Shown here: positions 1-9,308 of the stretch, piece after piece
How the letters are laid out: each line of letters begins with the position of its first letter
Numbering within the stretch: position 1 is the stretch's first letter
Assembly: GCA_002495625.1 (NCBI GenBank)
Contig: DAGC01000001.1
Span: forward strand, 33,212-97,211
Length of the DNA: 64,000 bases
Reading direction: 5' to 3'
Origin: Methanobacterium sp. UBA375
Lineage (GTDB): Archaea > Methanobacteriota > Methanobacteria > Methanobacteriales > Methanobacteriaceae
Translations under genes and position numbers: made by a program
Notes under the pieces: model-generated
Database searches by the model: none
Told to the model about the DNA's origin: nothing
Seen by the model: the letters and a program-made list of their open reading frames with translations, nothing else

Positions 1-436
1 CCAGGGGGCAGGCCCGGGGCATTAAAACCAGATCATCCTTTTTAACCTTTAATGGGTAGGTTTTTACGAAAATAAAATCTCCAGACATGGCAAAGGGTTC
101 TGCATCTTCTTCTAACTTTATTATAAGGTGGTCTTCATGTTTTTCAGGAGACTCCATCTTCTTTTCCGACTTCATCTTTTTTTCCAGAAATTTAGCGGTT
201 ATAACTTCCACATCCTCTATGGAACGATTATCTTCACTTAACCTTTCCCTAACACCACTTTCCATGGCTTCTGTAAGTCTTATCCACGCTTCTACTTCTC
301 TACAGAGAGTTTCATCACGGTTGGTGCGCATGGGACATTTCCAGCAATATTTATCCTCCAGTATCTCCATTATTCTCTGGTAATATTTCTCGGAGGCTTC
401 CTGGAATTCATCCAGGGTATCGGAAAGTTCTCCCAT
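1..436 (-). CDS. Unknown protein with CxxC motif, cut by the window edge (3' end missing)
   Basis: An open frame starts at an ATG at 436 on the minus strand and runs off the left edge without a stop, giving at least 145 residues. It has a helical N-terminus, a CWKCP motif (C31, C34, with a third cysteine at C45), a charged middle rich in Lys and Glu, and a C-terminal stretch around SGDFIFVK...KKDDLVLMPR. That stretch faintly resembles the GD...GDLVLV pattern of LexA/S24-type domains, but the expected nucleophilic Ser after SGD is Phe here. I do not recognise the family with confidence. It lies just upstream (5') of nothing visible and just downstream of the glycosylase gene on the same strand, 18 bases away, so the two may be co-transcribed. 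Confidence 0.75.
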   Translation of the reverse strand, partial: MGELSDTLDEFQEASEKYYQRIMEILEDKYCWKCPMRTNRDETLCREVEAWIRLTEAMESGVRERLSEDNRSIEDVEVITAKFLEKKMKSEKKMESPEKHEDHLIIKLEEDAEPFAMSGDFIFVKTYPLKVKKDDLVLMPRACPL

Positions 437-454
437 AAAAAACACATCATGAAA

Positions 455-1438
455 CTATCTTCGAGGGGTTAATTCATCTAAAAGCCCCGATTTACGTGCG
501 TAATGGAATAGATAAAGTTGAACGTAACCAGCGTATTTTCCAAATCTTTCCCTACCAAAATCTCTGATTTTGTCTGGTTTAATTTTTTCTCCCGGGAAGT
601 ACAGGTGGGAGATGATCCTGGAAATCCACACATCCACCGGGAACGCTTCATCCCTACCAAAACCATAGAGAAGGATGCAATCAGCCACCTTAGGGCCTAC
701 TCCCGGGATTTGGAGTAGTGTCTGGAAGGCCTCTTCGTAGTCCGTCCTTGCGATCTCATTTAGATCCAGATCTTCAGTAACCATCCGGGCGGCCTGCTTG
801 ATATAGCTGCTCCTGTACCCCACTCCGCAGGCTTTGAGGTTATCGATACACTCATCCAGATCCTTTTCACCACCACAGAGTTCTAACTCCTCTAATTCAT
901 GTTCTGGTACATTGAGGATATCCTGTGGACTGGGGAAAGTGTAAAAACTACCCGAGGAGAACTGGTACTGGTCTCCCCATTTCTCTTTAATCTGCCTTAT
1001 AGATCTATTCCAGCGGATGATGGAATTGTTGGCAGAAGTAATTGAGGATATCACACATTCAAATGGGTTATGGGCTTTAAATAGCCTTAAACCCCGACAA
1101 AACTCGACTGTAGGACTTAATTTGGGGTCTTCCTTTAAAAGTTCGTATAATCTGTTTAAGTCATCGTTTAGTCCGAAGATGTCCTTTATTTCATTTTGGA
1201 TAGCTTTTAAACGAATTTCTTGTGGAGATTCAACTTCCACGTCAAGGGAACCTTCCACATCCTTAGATTCACATTTTATCTTAACCAAACAGGGTTCGTC
1301 TTCCACCAAGATTACTTCCTGGAAATAACCGTCCTGTTCTAACCAGGCCGGTTGAGATGTTTGGCCACTGCCCATGGTTAATGGAAGGTTTACAGGACCT
1401 TTAAAATCGTTGTTATTAAATTGAAAATGTTTTTTCAT
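455..1438 (-). CDS. 8-oxoguanine DNA glycosylase/AP lyase (OGG1 type)
   Basis: This 327-residue protein is a base-excision repair enzyme of the HhH-GPD superfamily. The C-terminal half carries the helix-hairpin-helix [11 protein letters not shown] with the catalytic Lys at K250, followed by FPVDVW with the catalytic Asp at D269. This is the same Lys/Asp pair and spacing as K249/D268 of human OGG1. Residues 1-70 fit the OGG_N domain, and the region from about 120 ([17 protein letters not shown]) is the typical start of the HhH-GPD fold. It is expected to remove 8-oxoguanine from DNA and nick the strand by beta-elimination. The neighbour at 1457-1867 and the Tag glycosylase at 1908-2471 lie upstream on the same strand, suggesting a small DNA-repair transcription unit. 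AlkA-like specificity is less likely because both OGG1 residues and the OGG_N domain are present. Confidence 0.9.
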   Translation of the reverse strand: MKKHFQFNNNDFKGPVNLPLTMGSGQTSQPAWLEQDGYFQEVILVEDEPCLVKIKCESKDVEGSLDVEVESPQEIRLKAIQNEIKDIFGLNDDLNRLYELLKEDPKLSPTVEFCRGLRLFKAHNPFECVISSITSANNSIIRWNRSIRQIKEKWGDQYQFSSGSFYTFPSPQDILNVPEHELEELELCGGEKDLDECIDNLKACGVGYRSSYIKQAARMVTEDLDLNEIARTDYEEAFQTLLQIPGVGPKVADCILLYGFGRDEAFPVDVWISRIISHLYFPGEKIKPDKIRDFGRERFGKYAGYVQLYLFHYARKSGLLDELTPRR

Positions 1439-1456
1439 CTTTTTCGACCGGTATGA

Positions 1457-1867
1457 TTATTTCTTCTGGAGACCCGCATCAACTTCCCGGCTTAAGGAGA
1501 GAGATAATTCCTTATATTTCAGTAACTCTTCATCAGACCTTTTCTGTAACTTTTCCTTTAAGTCTGACTCACTGGCCAGCAAGGATTCAGAGTAGGTCAC
1601 CAGTGATTCATGGAATATGATCAAAGCTTTTATGATCATTTGTTTCAGCCCTAAACACTCAGAAGGTGGATTAAGTTTTTCAAAGCGGGAGAATGTATCT
1701 TCCACTTCATTCCGCAGATGGTCCAAACTTCGCTGGGCTTCCAGGAGATTGATTTCCCCTTTATCTTCCTGGTTCATCAATCTTCTATAGGATAGTATTT
1801 GGACTCCCGTCTCTTGCAGAGCTTTCTTGCTCTTTTTCAGGAATTGACGTTTGGTTAGGCCGAACAT
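1457..1867 (-). CDS. Unknown coiled-coil protein between two DNA glycosylases
   Basis: This 136-residue, highly charged and almost wholly helical protein has no recognised catalytic motif. Heptad-like spacing of Leu residues runs through most of its length, so a coiled coil or helical bundle is likely. There is no signal peptide or membrane segment. It sits 18 bases upstream of the OGG1-type gene and 40 bases downstream of tag on the same strand, so it is probably co-transcribed with both repair enzymes. Any role in repair is inferred from position only. Confidence 0.75.
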   Translation of the reverse strand: MFGLTKRQFLKKSKKALQETGVQILSYRRLMNQEDKGEINLLEAQRSLDHLRNEVEDTFSRFEKLNPPSECLGLKQMIIKALIIFHESLVTYSESLLASESDLKEKLQKRSDEELLKYKELSLSLSREVDAGLQKK

Positions 1868-1907
1868 TTCATTTAATCCTTGAATTTATTGATTAGAGTT
1901 ATTATAT

Positions 1908-2471
1908 TCATTTAAGCTCACCATACCGAAAACAATCCATCAGATGATCGTTGACCATACCCACCGCCTGCATAAAGCCGTAGCATATGGTAGGCCCTAC
2001 AAACTTAAATCCCCTCTTTTTAAGGTGTTTACTCATCTTATCTGATTCGGGAGTTGATGAAGGTATTTCAGCCATTGTTTTCCACCTGTTTTGGATGGTC
2101 TGGTGGTCCACATACCCCCAGATGTACGAATCGAAACTCCCATATTCCTCCTGGATGTCCTGAACAGCAATGGCGTTAGTTACGGTGGAGCGGATCTTAA
2201 GGCGGTTACGGATTATGCCGGGATTACCCCGCAGTTCCTCAATCTTATCTTCACCATAGGCAGCTACCTTATCCACCTGGAAATTATCAAATGCCTCACG
2301 ATAGTTATCCCTTCTTTGGAGTATGAGGTTCCAGCTTAAACCAGCCTGTGCACCTTCCAGTATAATGAACTCGAAAAGAAGTCGGTCATCGTGTACGGGA
2401 ACTCCCCATTCCAGGTCATGGTAATCTGTGAGTAATTTATTATCGTTAGCCCAGGGGCAGCGTATTTTCAT
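1908..2471 (-). CDS. tag: DNA-3-methyladenine glycosylase I
   Basis: The 187-residue length matches the Tag family. The zinc-binding set is complete: C5 (RCPWA), H18 (YHDLEWG), H176 and C180 (NDHLMDC), equivalent to C4, H17, H175 and C179 of E. coli Tag. The opening CPWA...YHDxEWGxP and the ILEGAQAGLSW segment are family signatures. The enzyme removes 3-methyladenine from alkylated DNA in the cytoplasm. Family I enzymes are scattered in archaea and more typical of bacteria, so transfer in the past is plausible. It is the first gene of a probable minus-strand repair unit with the coiled-coil protein and the OGG1-type glycosylase. Confidence 0.95.
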   Translation of the reverse strand: MKIRCPWANDNKLLTDYHDLEWGVPVHDDRLLFEFIILEGAQAGLSWNLILQRRDNYREAFDNFQVDKVAAYGEDKIEELRGNPGIIRNRLKIRSTVTNAIAVQDIQEEYGSFDSYIWGYVDHQTIQNRWKTMAEIPSSTPESDKMSKHLKKRGFKFVGPTICYGFMQAVGMVNDHLMDCFRYGELK

Positions 2472-2585
2472 TATCCGACCTTCTAGTTTTTTTCCCTATT
2501 TTTATTGTTGGTTTTAATAAAATAAAAAAATATGCACCTGTTCATTTAAAAAAGCGGAATAATCATTTATTAAATTAAAATAAAT

Positions 2586-4324
2586 TTATTTAGAAGCTCC
2601 GAACTCTTTGGCCTGGTAAGGGACATAGTTGGGTTTCCAGATGTTCTCTTCAACCAATTTATGGCAATCTTTTTCATGATACACTCCAGCAACACCATCT
2701 GATAAGGCTTGTTTAACCACAGCAGACGCGATTTTTTTGCTAACTTCCTGTAACTGGGATACTTCTGGTAGTAAGCGGGTAAGATGATTGTCTCGAAGTT
2801 CCACAGAACGGCTCAGTTCGACTACCGCGGCATCGATCATTCCAGATGTCATTCGTTTTGCACGGGAACATATCACTCCTAAACCCAGCCCAGGGAAGAT
2901 GAGGGCGTTATTGCACTGGGTTATCGGTATGGACTTTCCATCCCAAGATACATCTGGGTGGGCGCTCCCGGTGGCTATCAAACCCCTTCCATCTGTCCAG
3001 TGGAGCACATCCTCTGGTGTGGCCTCAGCCCGGCTGGGTGGATTGGAAAGTGGGAAGATTATGGGGTGTTTGCAGGCTGCGGCCATGGTTTTAACCACTT
3101 CCTCACTAAAGGCACCGTAAACCGCGCTGGTACCGATGAGAATGGTGGGTTTTACATTACGAACCACGTCCAATAGGCTGATTGGTCCATCTTCAACATC
3201 CCATCCTTGAATTTCATCCCTTGATCGGGCGTAAGGAGATTTAAAGTAGTCTAGGTTTTTCCTATCTTCGATTACCAGTCCCTGACTGTCCATCAGCCAG
3301 AACCGGAGTCTGGTCTCATGGGGTTTCAGGCCATCTTTAACCATCCATTCGGCCACACGATCTGCAATACCGCAACCGGCGGTTCCCGCACCAAAAATCA
3401 CTACCCTGTGATCTGATAATGGTATACGGGTTAACTGGGAAGCGTTAAGCAGGGCAGACATGGCAACAGCCCCTGTGCCCTGTATATCATCGTTGAAGGT
3501 GCATATTTTATCCTGGTAATAGTTTAAATTGTCTCTGGCCTTCTCCTTCCCGAAGTCCTCCCATTGGAGAAATACTCCAGGGAATTTTCGTTTGATAGAT
3601 CCGATCACCTTTTCCACAAACCGCTCGTAATCAACCCCTCGGATCCGGGAGTGGCGCCAGCCTATGTAGAGGGGGTCTTGCAGTAGCTCGGTGTTGTTGG
3701 TTCCTACGTCTATCATCACAGGGAGCATTCTTCGCGGATCTATACCTGCGCATAGGGTGTAAATAATGATTTTAGCCACTGAAATACCGATTCCATTAGC
3801 TCCCTGGTCGCCTATTCCCAGTATCTGTTCAGAATCAGTTAAAACTATTAGATCAATATCTTGACTGTTTAAATTATCCAGAATCTCATCAACATGATCC
3901 TGGTCGGGATAAGCGATATACACGCCCCGGGGGTTCCTGAATTCTTTGCTGTAATGCTGGATGGCCAATCCGGCGGTGGGGGTGTAGATTATGGGTATCA
4001 TCTCTTCCATGTGTTCTGAGATGAGCTTGAAAAAGAGTGTTTCATTGGTGTTGTATAGGTTGTTCAAGAATATATTCTTCTGGAGGTCATCTGGCTGTAA
4101 AGAGTACTGATGATAGGCTCTTTGCAATTGATCCTCTATGGTTTCCACCACTGGCGGTAAAAGACCCTTCAGGGAAAATTTTACCCTCTCTATATCACTA
4201 AAAGCAGTGCCCTTATTCAGTTGGGCTGATTGTAATAGTTGTATTCCTTTAAGATCCGTTTCGATGTATTTAGTTCCTTTTTCCTCAACAATAACAGATA
4301 TGGATCTAACAACGAACCCCCCAT
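2586..4324 (-). CDS. NAD(P)-dependent malic enzyme, bacterial MaeA type, apparent frameshift at the 5' end
   Basis: The enzyme oxidatively decarboxylates malate to pyruvate. Visible motifs are IIYTPTAG (catalytic Tyr), DQGANGIGI, VGTNN...DPLYIGWRH, the metal-binding WEDF...FNDDIQGT, the nucleotide-binding GAGTAGCGIAD, PLSNP and QCNNALIFPG. An uninterrupted frame with a GTG at 4151 gives 521 residues, but family members are about 540-565. Conserved N-terminal sequence continues upstream in the same frame: KYIETDLKGIQLL, NKGTAF and LKGLLPPVVET, reading to about 4334 before a stop. That extension has no ATG, GTG or TTG in frame. The only nearby ATG (4324) is one base out of phase, just before a run of six G (4317-4322 on the minus strand). 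One added G would join it exactly. This may be a sequencing error, a real frameshift, or an unusual start. The function is secure; the 5' end is not. Confidence 0.88.
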
Positions 4325-4772
4325 TTATAAGAGATTATAGTTATCCTGAATATCATTAACCATTTTGGAGAACTGTCTCATCTTACAATGTTAATATATT
4401 TTTAACCCCCATATATACTTTATGGGGTGGGGTACTGTAATTTTGGTCAGATTTTTTCGAATCTTAACTTCAAAATGTCCCTTAATTAATCATAAAGTTA
4501 AAAATATGGAGATTTGCTGGTATTAACAATCCATTAAAAAACTCCTATTGGCGGAGAAAAAAGTTTATTTTCACTGTTATAGCATAACCCACACTTTATA
4601 TCGTGGTTTTAATGGATCACGCCCCATACACATTTAAAAAAATTATGTACCCATCTATTTTGAGAAAAAAAGCCAAATAATCTTTCTAATTAAAAAACAG
4701 ATAAATTATATTTAATTGGATTTACAAAAATAGATAGTGCAAATTTAAAATAATTGGGGGAATGTTTGTTTT
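4325..4772. other. Intergenic region between malic enzyme and rhodanese genes
   Basis: This 448-base AT-rich spacer separates divergently transcribed genes. It holds no convincing ORF or RNA gene. A short inverted repeat, CCCCAT (4407-4412) and ATGGGG (4422-4427), surrounds an AT-rich core with TATA-like sequence. Further TATA-like stretches occur near 4593 and 4702-4720, the latter placed plausibly for the rhodanese gene. Nothing else stands out. Confidence 0.5.
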
Positions 4773-5099
4773 ATGTCATCGTTTAGATTGATAACACCAC
4801 AAAACGCATTAAAATTGATAGAAGAACACCCGGAAATAGTTATTATTGATATCAGGCCGGAAATAGATTATAAAGTCGATCATATTCCCGGGGCATTGAA
4901 TTTAGATTATGACGGGCATGATTTTCAGCATAAGGCCGAACAACTGGATAAAAGTAAAAAATACCTGATATACTGTAAGTCCGGTGTAAGAAGCGAATAT
5001 TTCATGGGAAAGATGAAAGAATCCGGTTTTGATGAGGTTTACGCTATCCAGGGGGGATATGTAGCGTGGCAGGTTAGTAAGTTGCCTTTGGAAAGCTGA
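4773..5099 (+). CDS. Single-domain rhodanese-like sulfurtransferase
   Basis: This 108-residue protein is a stand-alone rhodanese domain. It has the IDIRPEIDYKVDHIPGALNL segment near the N-terminus and the active-site loop CKSGVRS with the sulfur-accepting Cys at C68. The C-terminal GGYVAWQ completes the fold. Such proteins carry persulfide sulfur or take part in sulfur and redox handling in the cytoplasm. No signal peptide is present. It is isolated: a 448-base spacer lies upstream and the next gene is convergent, so the physiological partner is unknown. Confidence 0.93.
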   Translation: MSSFRLITPQNALKLIEEHPEIVIIDIRPEIDYKVDHIPGALNLDYDGHDFQHKAEQLDKSKKYLIYCKSGVRSEYFMGKMKESGFDEVYAIQGGYVAWQVSKLPLES

Positions 5100-5228
5100 A
5101 CAACGAGTAAAATGTAAAATAGTTTGATTTTCAATTAGTTTTCTTTAATAGTTAAAAGTTTAAAATTTAGAGTCAAAAAGAGTAGTTCGATATTTTTGCT
5201 ATCACTATATAGAGCGACCTATCAGAAT

Positions 5229-5720
5229 TTAAGTTTCTAGGTAAGAATCGAGATTTTGGCTGATATTATCATATACTTGCTTGGTTACTCCAGCTTTCCT
5301 AATAAAATCGTTGGAATACCTGATGTCCCCACGTCTTGGGTTGTCCTGCCTCATGACGTACATGCAGATGGCGGTTATCACCATGAGTGGGTCTGTTTTT
5401 CTTCCTTTACCGCCCCGGTAGAGTTTCCTGAAATCGATCCTGGATATTATTTCCCTGGCCCGGTCTTTCTGCCCGCCACCCACCGGCATGAGTACTTCGT
5501 CCCCTTCTTCCCTTTTGGTTATAACCCGGGTGGGGCTGTGGCCGGTCATCATGAAGTTGCTGGCTACTATACTTAAGAGTGCCATCTTTTCCTTCAGTCG
5601 GAAGTCTTCCTCGGCTGTTTTCTCCCGGTGAGACTTGTATCTTTCATATTTTATAATTTTCCTTTCCAGTCTCTCTGCTTTTGCTTTATCATCAAGGAAA
5701 ACGTGTTTTCTTCGTTGCAA
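5229..5720 (-). CDS. Small unknown protein with a TFB-like cyclin repeat at its C-terminus
   Basis: This 163-residue basic protein has a Lys/Glu-rich helical N-terminus (about 1-50), a Gly-rich middle (LMPVGGGQ), and a C-terminal segment from about residue 95. The last part reads [20 protein letters not shown], then [18 protein letters not shown], then a final helix. This resembles one cyclin repeat of archaeal TFB/TFIIB: the RG+S entry, the AAxxY helix, the RT-x-x-E-I-A segment, and the AGVT recognition-helix entry. No zinc ribbon and no second repeat are seen. I do not recognise a named family. A role in transcription or DNA binding is an inference from this weak pattern. It is convergent with the rhodanese gene and stands alone. 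Confidence 0.65.
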   Translation of the reverse strand: MQRRKHVFLDDKAKAERLERKIIKYERYKSHREKTAEEDFRLKEKMALLSIVASNFMMTGHSPTRVITKREEGDEVLMPVGGGQKDRAREIISRIDFRKLYRGGKGRKTDPLMVITAICMYVMRQDNPRRGDIRYSNDFIRKAGVTKQVYDNISQNLDSYLET

Positions 5721-5908
5721 ATTCCTCGCCTTAATATCAACCTTAATTCTGTATCTTCTAATTTAGATGTCGATCTTTATTTAATTAGGCAGGAAGTATT
5801 TAAAATGAGTCCTTATTAGAAATCAGGGAAAAATTAATAAGTTTCCAATTTTGGGAAATTTTTAGAATTTCATTGAGAATAAAATTATTCATGAGAAAAT
5901 AAAGAAAT

Positions 5909-6733
5909 TTAAACTCGCACGGGCACGTCCTTTTGCTTCAAGTACTCCTTCACCATTGGCACAGGGTACTCGTTGAAGTGGAAGATACTGGCAGCTAAAG
6001 CAGCATCTGCTTTACCGAACTGGAAAGCTTCGTAGATATGTTCCGGATTACCTACACCACCCGAGGCAATCACCGGAATATCCAGCATCTCACTCATGGT
6101 CCTGGTCAGTGGGATGTCGTAGCCGTCTTTGGTCCCGTCCCGGTCCATGGATGTGAGTAATATCTCCCCAGCACCCCTTTCCTGACATTCCATCGCCCAT
6201 GCTAGGGCATCTATACCAGTAAACTCCCTTCCACCATAGATACTGCAATCGTACCAGCAGTAACCTTTTTCAGTTTTCACGATTATCTTATCACTGTTCT
6301 CCTGGGGATTCTCTACATAGCGGCGTTTGGCGTCGATGCCAATGACACATGCCTGGGAACCGACGATTTCAGACGCTTCATTGATCAGGTCGGGGTTGTG
6401 GATGGCGGCGGTGTTGGTGGAACATTTATCAGCCCCGGCTTTAAGCATGTTAATGTAATCAGAGGGTTTCCTTATCCCACCACCCACACAGATGGGAACG
6501 AAGACGTTCTCAGTGGTGGCCTCGATTACGTGGGCCATGGTCTCCCGGTGTTCATGGGAAGCGGTGATATCCAGGAACACGATCTCATCAGCCCCGTCCT
6601 TATAGTAGCGGGTGGCCAGATCCACCGGTTCACCCGCGTAGCGGATCTGTTTAAATTCCACCCCCTTAACCACACGGCCGTGGGGCACGTTTAAATCACA
6701 GTCCAGACAGGGTATAATTCTTTTAGCAAGCAT
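5909..6733 (-). CDS. hisF: Imidazole glycerol phosphate synthase, cyclase subunit HisF
   Basis: HisF joins PRFAR and ammonia (delivered by HisH) to form imidazole glycerol phosphate and AICAR in histidine synthesis. This TIM barrel of 274 residues begins [10 protein letters not shown] with catalytic Asp D11, and the second catalytic Asp is D134 in VIGIDAKRR. Phosphate-binding loops such as [11 protein letters not shown] and ASGGVGN are present. It is about 20 residues longer than typical bacterial HisF, with the extra length after D134. A GGAG ribosome site precedes the ATG. It is not in a his operon here, as is usual in methanogens. Confidence 0.97.
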   Translation of the reverse strand: MLAKRIIPCLDCDLNVPHGRVVKGVEFKQIRYAGEPVDLATRYYKDGADEIVFLDITASHEHRETMAHVIEATTENVFVPICVGGGIRKPSDYINMLKAGADKCSTNTAAIHNPDLINEASEIVGSQACVIGIDAKRRYVENPQENSDKIIVKTEKGYCWYDCSIYGGREFTGIDALAWAMECQERGAGEILLTSMDRDGTKDGYDIPLTRTMSEMLDIPVIASGGVGNPEHIYEAFQFGKADAALAASIFHFNEYPVPMVKEYLKQKDVPVRV

Positions 6734-6918
6734 AATATCTCCAGATTTAGAAGTTAGTGTAAATTAAGTCCAGGTTTTTTAGTTAAAATATGTTCTTGGA
6801 ACATTTACTATTTGATTTCTCAAACTATATAAGTGAAGTATTGAGGGTAAATAATAACATTTATAAAGTATTGGTTTTCTACATAGAGCATGTGTGTAAG
6901 AACTTATGGTGAATTTAT

Positions 6919-7645
6919 ATGAACTTGAAAGGTATATTGTCTGATTCATTCCTTTACCCATTATCTAACCCGAAGAGGCTGTTTATATTGGGAATATTGT
7001 TGTTTTTTAGTTTTTTAGTAATACCGACCATTTTTACTAACGGATACATGCTGCGAATAATGAAATATTCTTTTGAAGGCTCTAAAGAATTACCTCCGTT
7101 TAATGGATGGTTAAACATGTTCGTGGATGGTTTGAAAGTAATCATCGTCAACATTATTTATATATCTATTCCTGCCATTATCACAGCTGTTATAACCATA
7201 ACTATAGTCATGGGCATGTTATTTAATGGATCAAGGCCTGATTTTAGCCAGTTATACACTACGTTTCTATCAGTGCTTCTAATTGTGGGAATAATTATAA
7301 TGACAGTTCCCTTACTTATTCAGCCTGATGGCTTTACCTCACATAGTTAGAAAGGATAAACTGGATGTTTTACTTGAACTCAAGAACTTGCTAAACATAA
7401 TCCGGGGAATTGGCTGGGGCAAATTCATTTCTGCAGTGGTTTTGCTTATGGTGTTAAACATACCCTTTGTTGGATTAGGATTTTATCTTCAATTCCTGCG
7501 TTTAGGAACACTGGAAATTTTACTAATTTCTGCAGTGCTGAATTTAGTGATTGGTTGGTATTTACTGGCATTCAAAGGAAGACTTCTGGCTTTACTCTAT
7601 GAAGAAGGAGAAGAACAATTACAATTGATTAATATGGAGAGATAA
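6919..7645 (+). pseudogene. DUF4013 membrane protein interrupted by a frameshift
   Basis: The first part (6919 to the stop at 7350) gives 143 residues: the DUF4013 start LSDSFLYPLSNPKRLFILGI, hydrophobic segments, and NGYMLRIM. It ends in an unrelated tail. From about 7304 the next frame (+1) continues the family sequence: LFSLMALPHIVRKDKL and then two more hydrophobic segments, ending at 7645. The intact paralogs at 7648 and 9309 have LMALSNMAY or VMAISNMAY at this point, so the switch lies near 7300-7315. The joined length of about 242 residues matches the intact copies. One extra base, a real disruption, or a sequencing error would all explain it. The next paralog starts two bases after its stop. 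A ribosome site GGTGAAT and a TATA-like ATTTATAAAG lie upstream. Confidence 0.75.
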
Positions 7646-7647
7646 AA

Positions 7648-8427
7648 ATGGACATGGGTAGAATTCTTGAAGATTCTTTTAAATATCCCGCTTCTAACTG
7701 GAAACGTGTGCTGATCTTTGGGGTAATAGTTTTAATTTATCAGTTTTCACTTCAATTTTTTATGTTGTATATTAATGCTTCCATCCGGGTGGTTCTGCTT
7801 ATAATTCCTTTTATTATATCTTATCTCCTGCTGGAAGGGTATCAACTACGGGCGATAGGAACCTCCATAAATGGGGAAATGGAACCACCAAAGCTGAATA
7901 ATTGGCTTAAAATGCTTGTTGATGGGTTTAAATTGTTTATTGTAGGGCTTGTTTATGGGATAATCCCCGGAATAATTTTAGGTGTAGGTTTTGTTCTACT
8001 ATTTACGGTACCATCTGGCTTGAACCTCCTGGGTATCCTTATCCTGTTATTAGGGCTGGTGATTTTATTTATCGTGTCTTTAATAATGGTTATGGCTATT
8101 TCAAACATGGCTTACTATGGGAAATTAGAGGCAGCATTTAAATTAGGTGAGATAAAGGAGAGGATAAGAAAATTAGGCTGGTTAAATTACATACTGGTGT
8201 TAATTATTGTGGTGTTGCTTGGCGCCCTATTGTCAGTAGGGGCAGCGTTTGTATCCTTTATACCTATTCTAGGATTTGTTTTAGCGTGTCTTATCGTTTA
8301 TCCATACCTGTACCTATTCATAGCAAGGGCATACGCTTTAATATATCTAGAAACAATGGAAGATGAACCAGAAGAGCCCTTAACTGAAATGAAGAATTTC
8401 CCTGGAACGGAAACCAACCCAAATTAG
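7648..8427 (+). CDS. DUF4013 family membrane protein
   Basis: This 259-residue integral membrane protein has about six hydrophobic segments. It shares its N-terminal DSFKYPASNWKR motif, the EGYQLRAIG segment and the AISNMAYYGKLEAAF segment with the paralogs at 6919 and 9309. The cytoplasmic C-terminal tail is acidic (EDEPEEPL). The family's function is not known to me. It is probably co-transcribed with the frameshifted copy that ends two bases upstream. T-rich sequence after 8440 may end transcription. Confidence 0.88.
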   Translation: MDMGRILEDSFKYPASNWKRVLIFGVIVLIYQFSLQFFMLYINASIRVVLLIIPFIISYLLLEGYQLRAIGTSINGEMEPPKLNNWLKMLVDGFKLFIVGLVYGIIPGIILGVGFVLLFTVPSGLNLLGILILLLGLVILFIVSLIMVMAISNMAYYGKLEAAFKLGEIKERIRKLGWLNYILVLIIVVLLGALLSVGAAFVSFIPILGFVLACLIVYPYLYLFIARAYALIYLETMEDEPEEPLTEMKNFPGTETNPN

Positions 8428-8606
8428 AAAAAACACATTTATTTCCCTTTTAAATTTCTTATTTTTTTATTCAATAACCCAATTACCGGTTTAGAATTGT
8501 AATCATGGTATTAAATTTTCACGAAATTCAACCAAATCAGTAATACTTTTAATTAAAAACCTAATATTTATATTGATTCATCCGATACAATAGCCTGGTG
8601 ATAAAT

Positions 8607-9239
8607 ATGAAATTGAAAAACTTTAAGAGAGAATCCTTGATACCTTTACCGGTTACATTGATATCCACGGTAAGTGAAGATGGAATTAGAAATATAGCAC
8701 CATATTCCTGTGTAATGCCGATTTTAAGGCCGTTTGACCTGGTTTGTGTGGCATCGGCAAAGATGAGAGATACATATGTCAACATTGACACCACAGAAGA
8801 GTTTGTTATAAATATGCCTGGTGTTGATTTGATGGATGCAGTGATACCCACTTCTTCACATGTTCCTTTTGATGTTAACGAATTTGAACTGGCAAATTTA
8901 AAGGAAAGACCTTCAAAAAAGGTTAAGACGCCGGGAATAGAAGGTTGTTATGCGTGGATGGAGTGCAAGCTACACAGTATGCACGAAGAGACGTATGATG
9001 GCTTCCCATACCTGTTGATCCTGGGTAAAGTGGTGCATCTTGAAGTGGATGATGATATTTACAATCCAGAGGATGGTTCATGGGATGTAGAGAAAGCCAA
9101 ACCTTTGATGATGACTGAATCCAATCAGGGAATGCATTTCTGCACGGTCAACGATATTGGTAAATTCGAACCCTACGGGGCTATGTTTGAAGATGGTAAA
9201 GACCCATTATCATGGATGTATGAGAAGAAAGAGGATTGA
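8607..9239 (+). CDS. Flavin reductase-like FMN-binding split-barrel protein (flavoredoxin type)
   Basis: This protein of 210 residues fits the flavin reductase-like domain that binds FMN non-covalently. The beta-rich N-terminus ([38 protein letters not shown]), the [13 protein letters not shown] segment and the later [15 protein letters not shown] strand are typical. Relatives act as flavoredoxins or as ferric/flavin reductases in anaerobes. I chose the ATG at 8607 over a GTG at 8598 because a GGTGAT ribosome site sits just upstream of it. A TATA-like AATATTTATATTG lies near 8565. It sits between two DUF4013 genes on the same strand, but with its own promoter-like spacer. Confidence 0.88.
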   Translation: MKLKNFKRESLIPLPVTLISTVSEDGIRNIAPYSCVMPILRPFDLVCVASAKMRDTYVNIDTTEEFVINMPGVDLMDAVIPTSSHVPFDVNEFELANLKERPSKKVKTPGIEGCYAWMECKLHSMHEETYDGFPYLLILGKVVHLEVDDDIYNPEDGSWDVEKAKPLMMTESNQGMHFCTVNDIGKFEPYGAMFEDGKDPLSWMYEKKED

Positions 9240-9308
9240 ATATAAATAATGGTTTAGGGGATATTATGATAACTGAGAAACTATGATAATGTATTTAGGA
9301 GTGTAATA

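Noticed and set aside
87..383. Plus-strand ORF of 98 residues at the left edge
   Set aside because: It is antisense to a better open frame on the minus strand (1-436) that has sensible composition, a CxxC motif and no stop before the window edge.
6779..6961. Minus-strand 60-residue ORF upstream of hisF
   Set aside because: It covers the AT-rich promoter spacer of the DUF4013 gene, has no ribosome site, and is rich in Tyr/Ser/Leu from random AT codons.
7328..7645. Separate 105-residue protein starting at 7328
   Set aside because: Its sequence is the C-terminal half of a DUF4013 protein whose N-terminal half ends just before it in another frame, so I treat both as one frameshifted gene.
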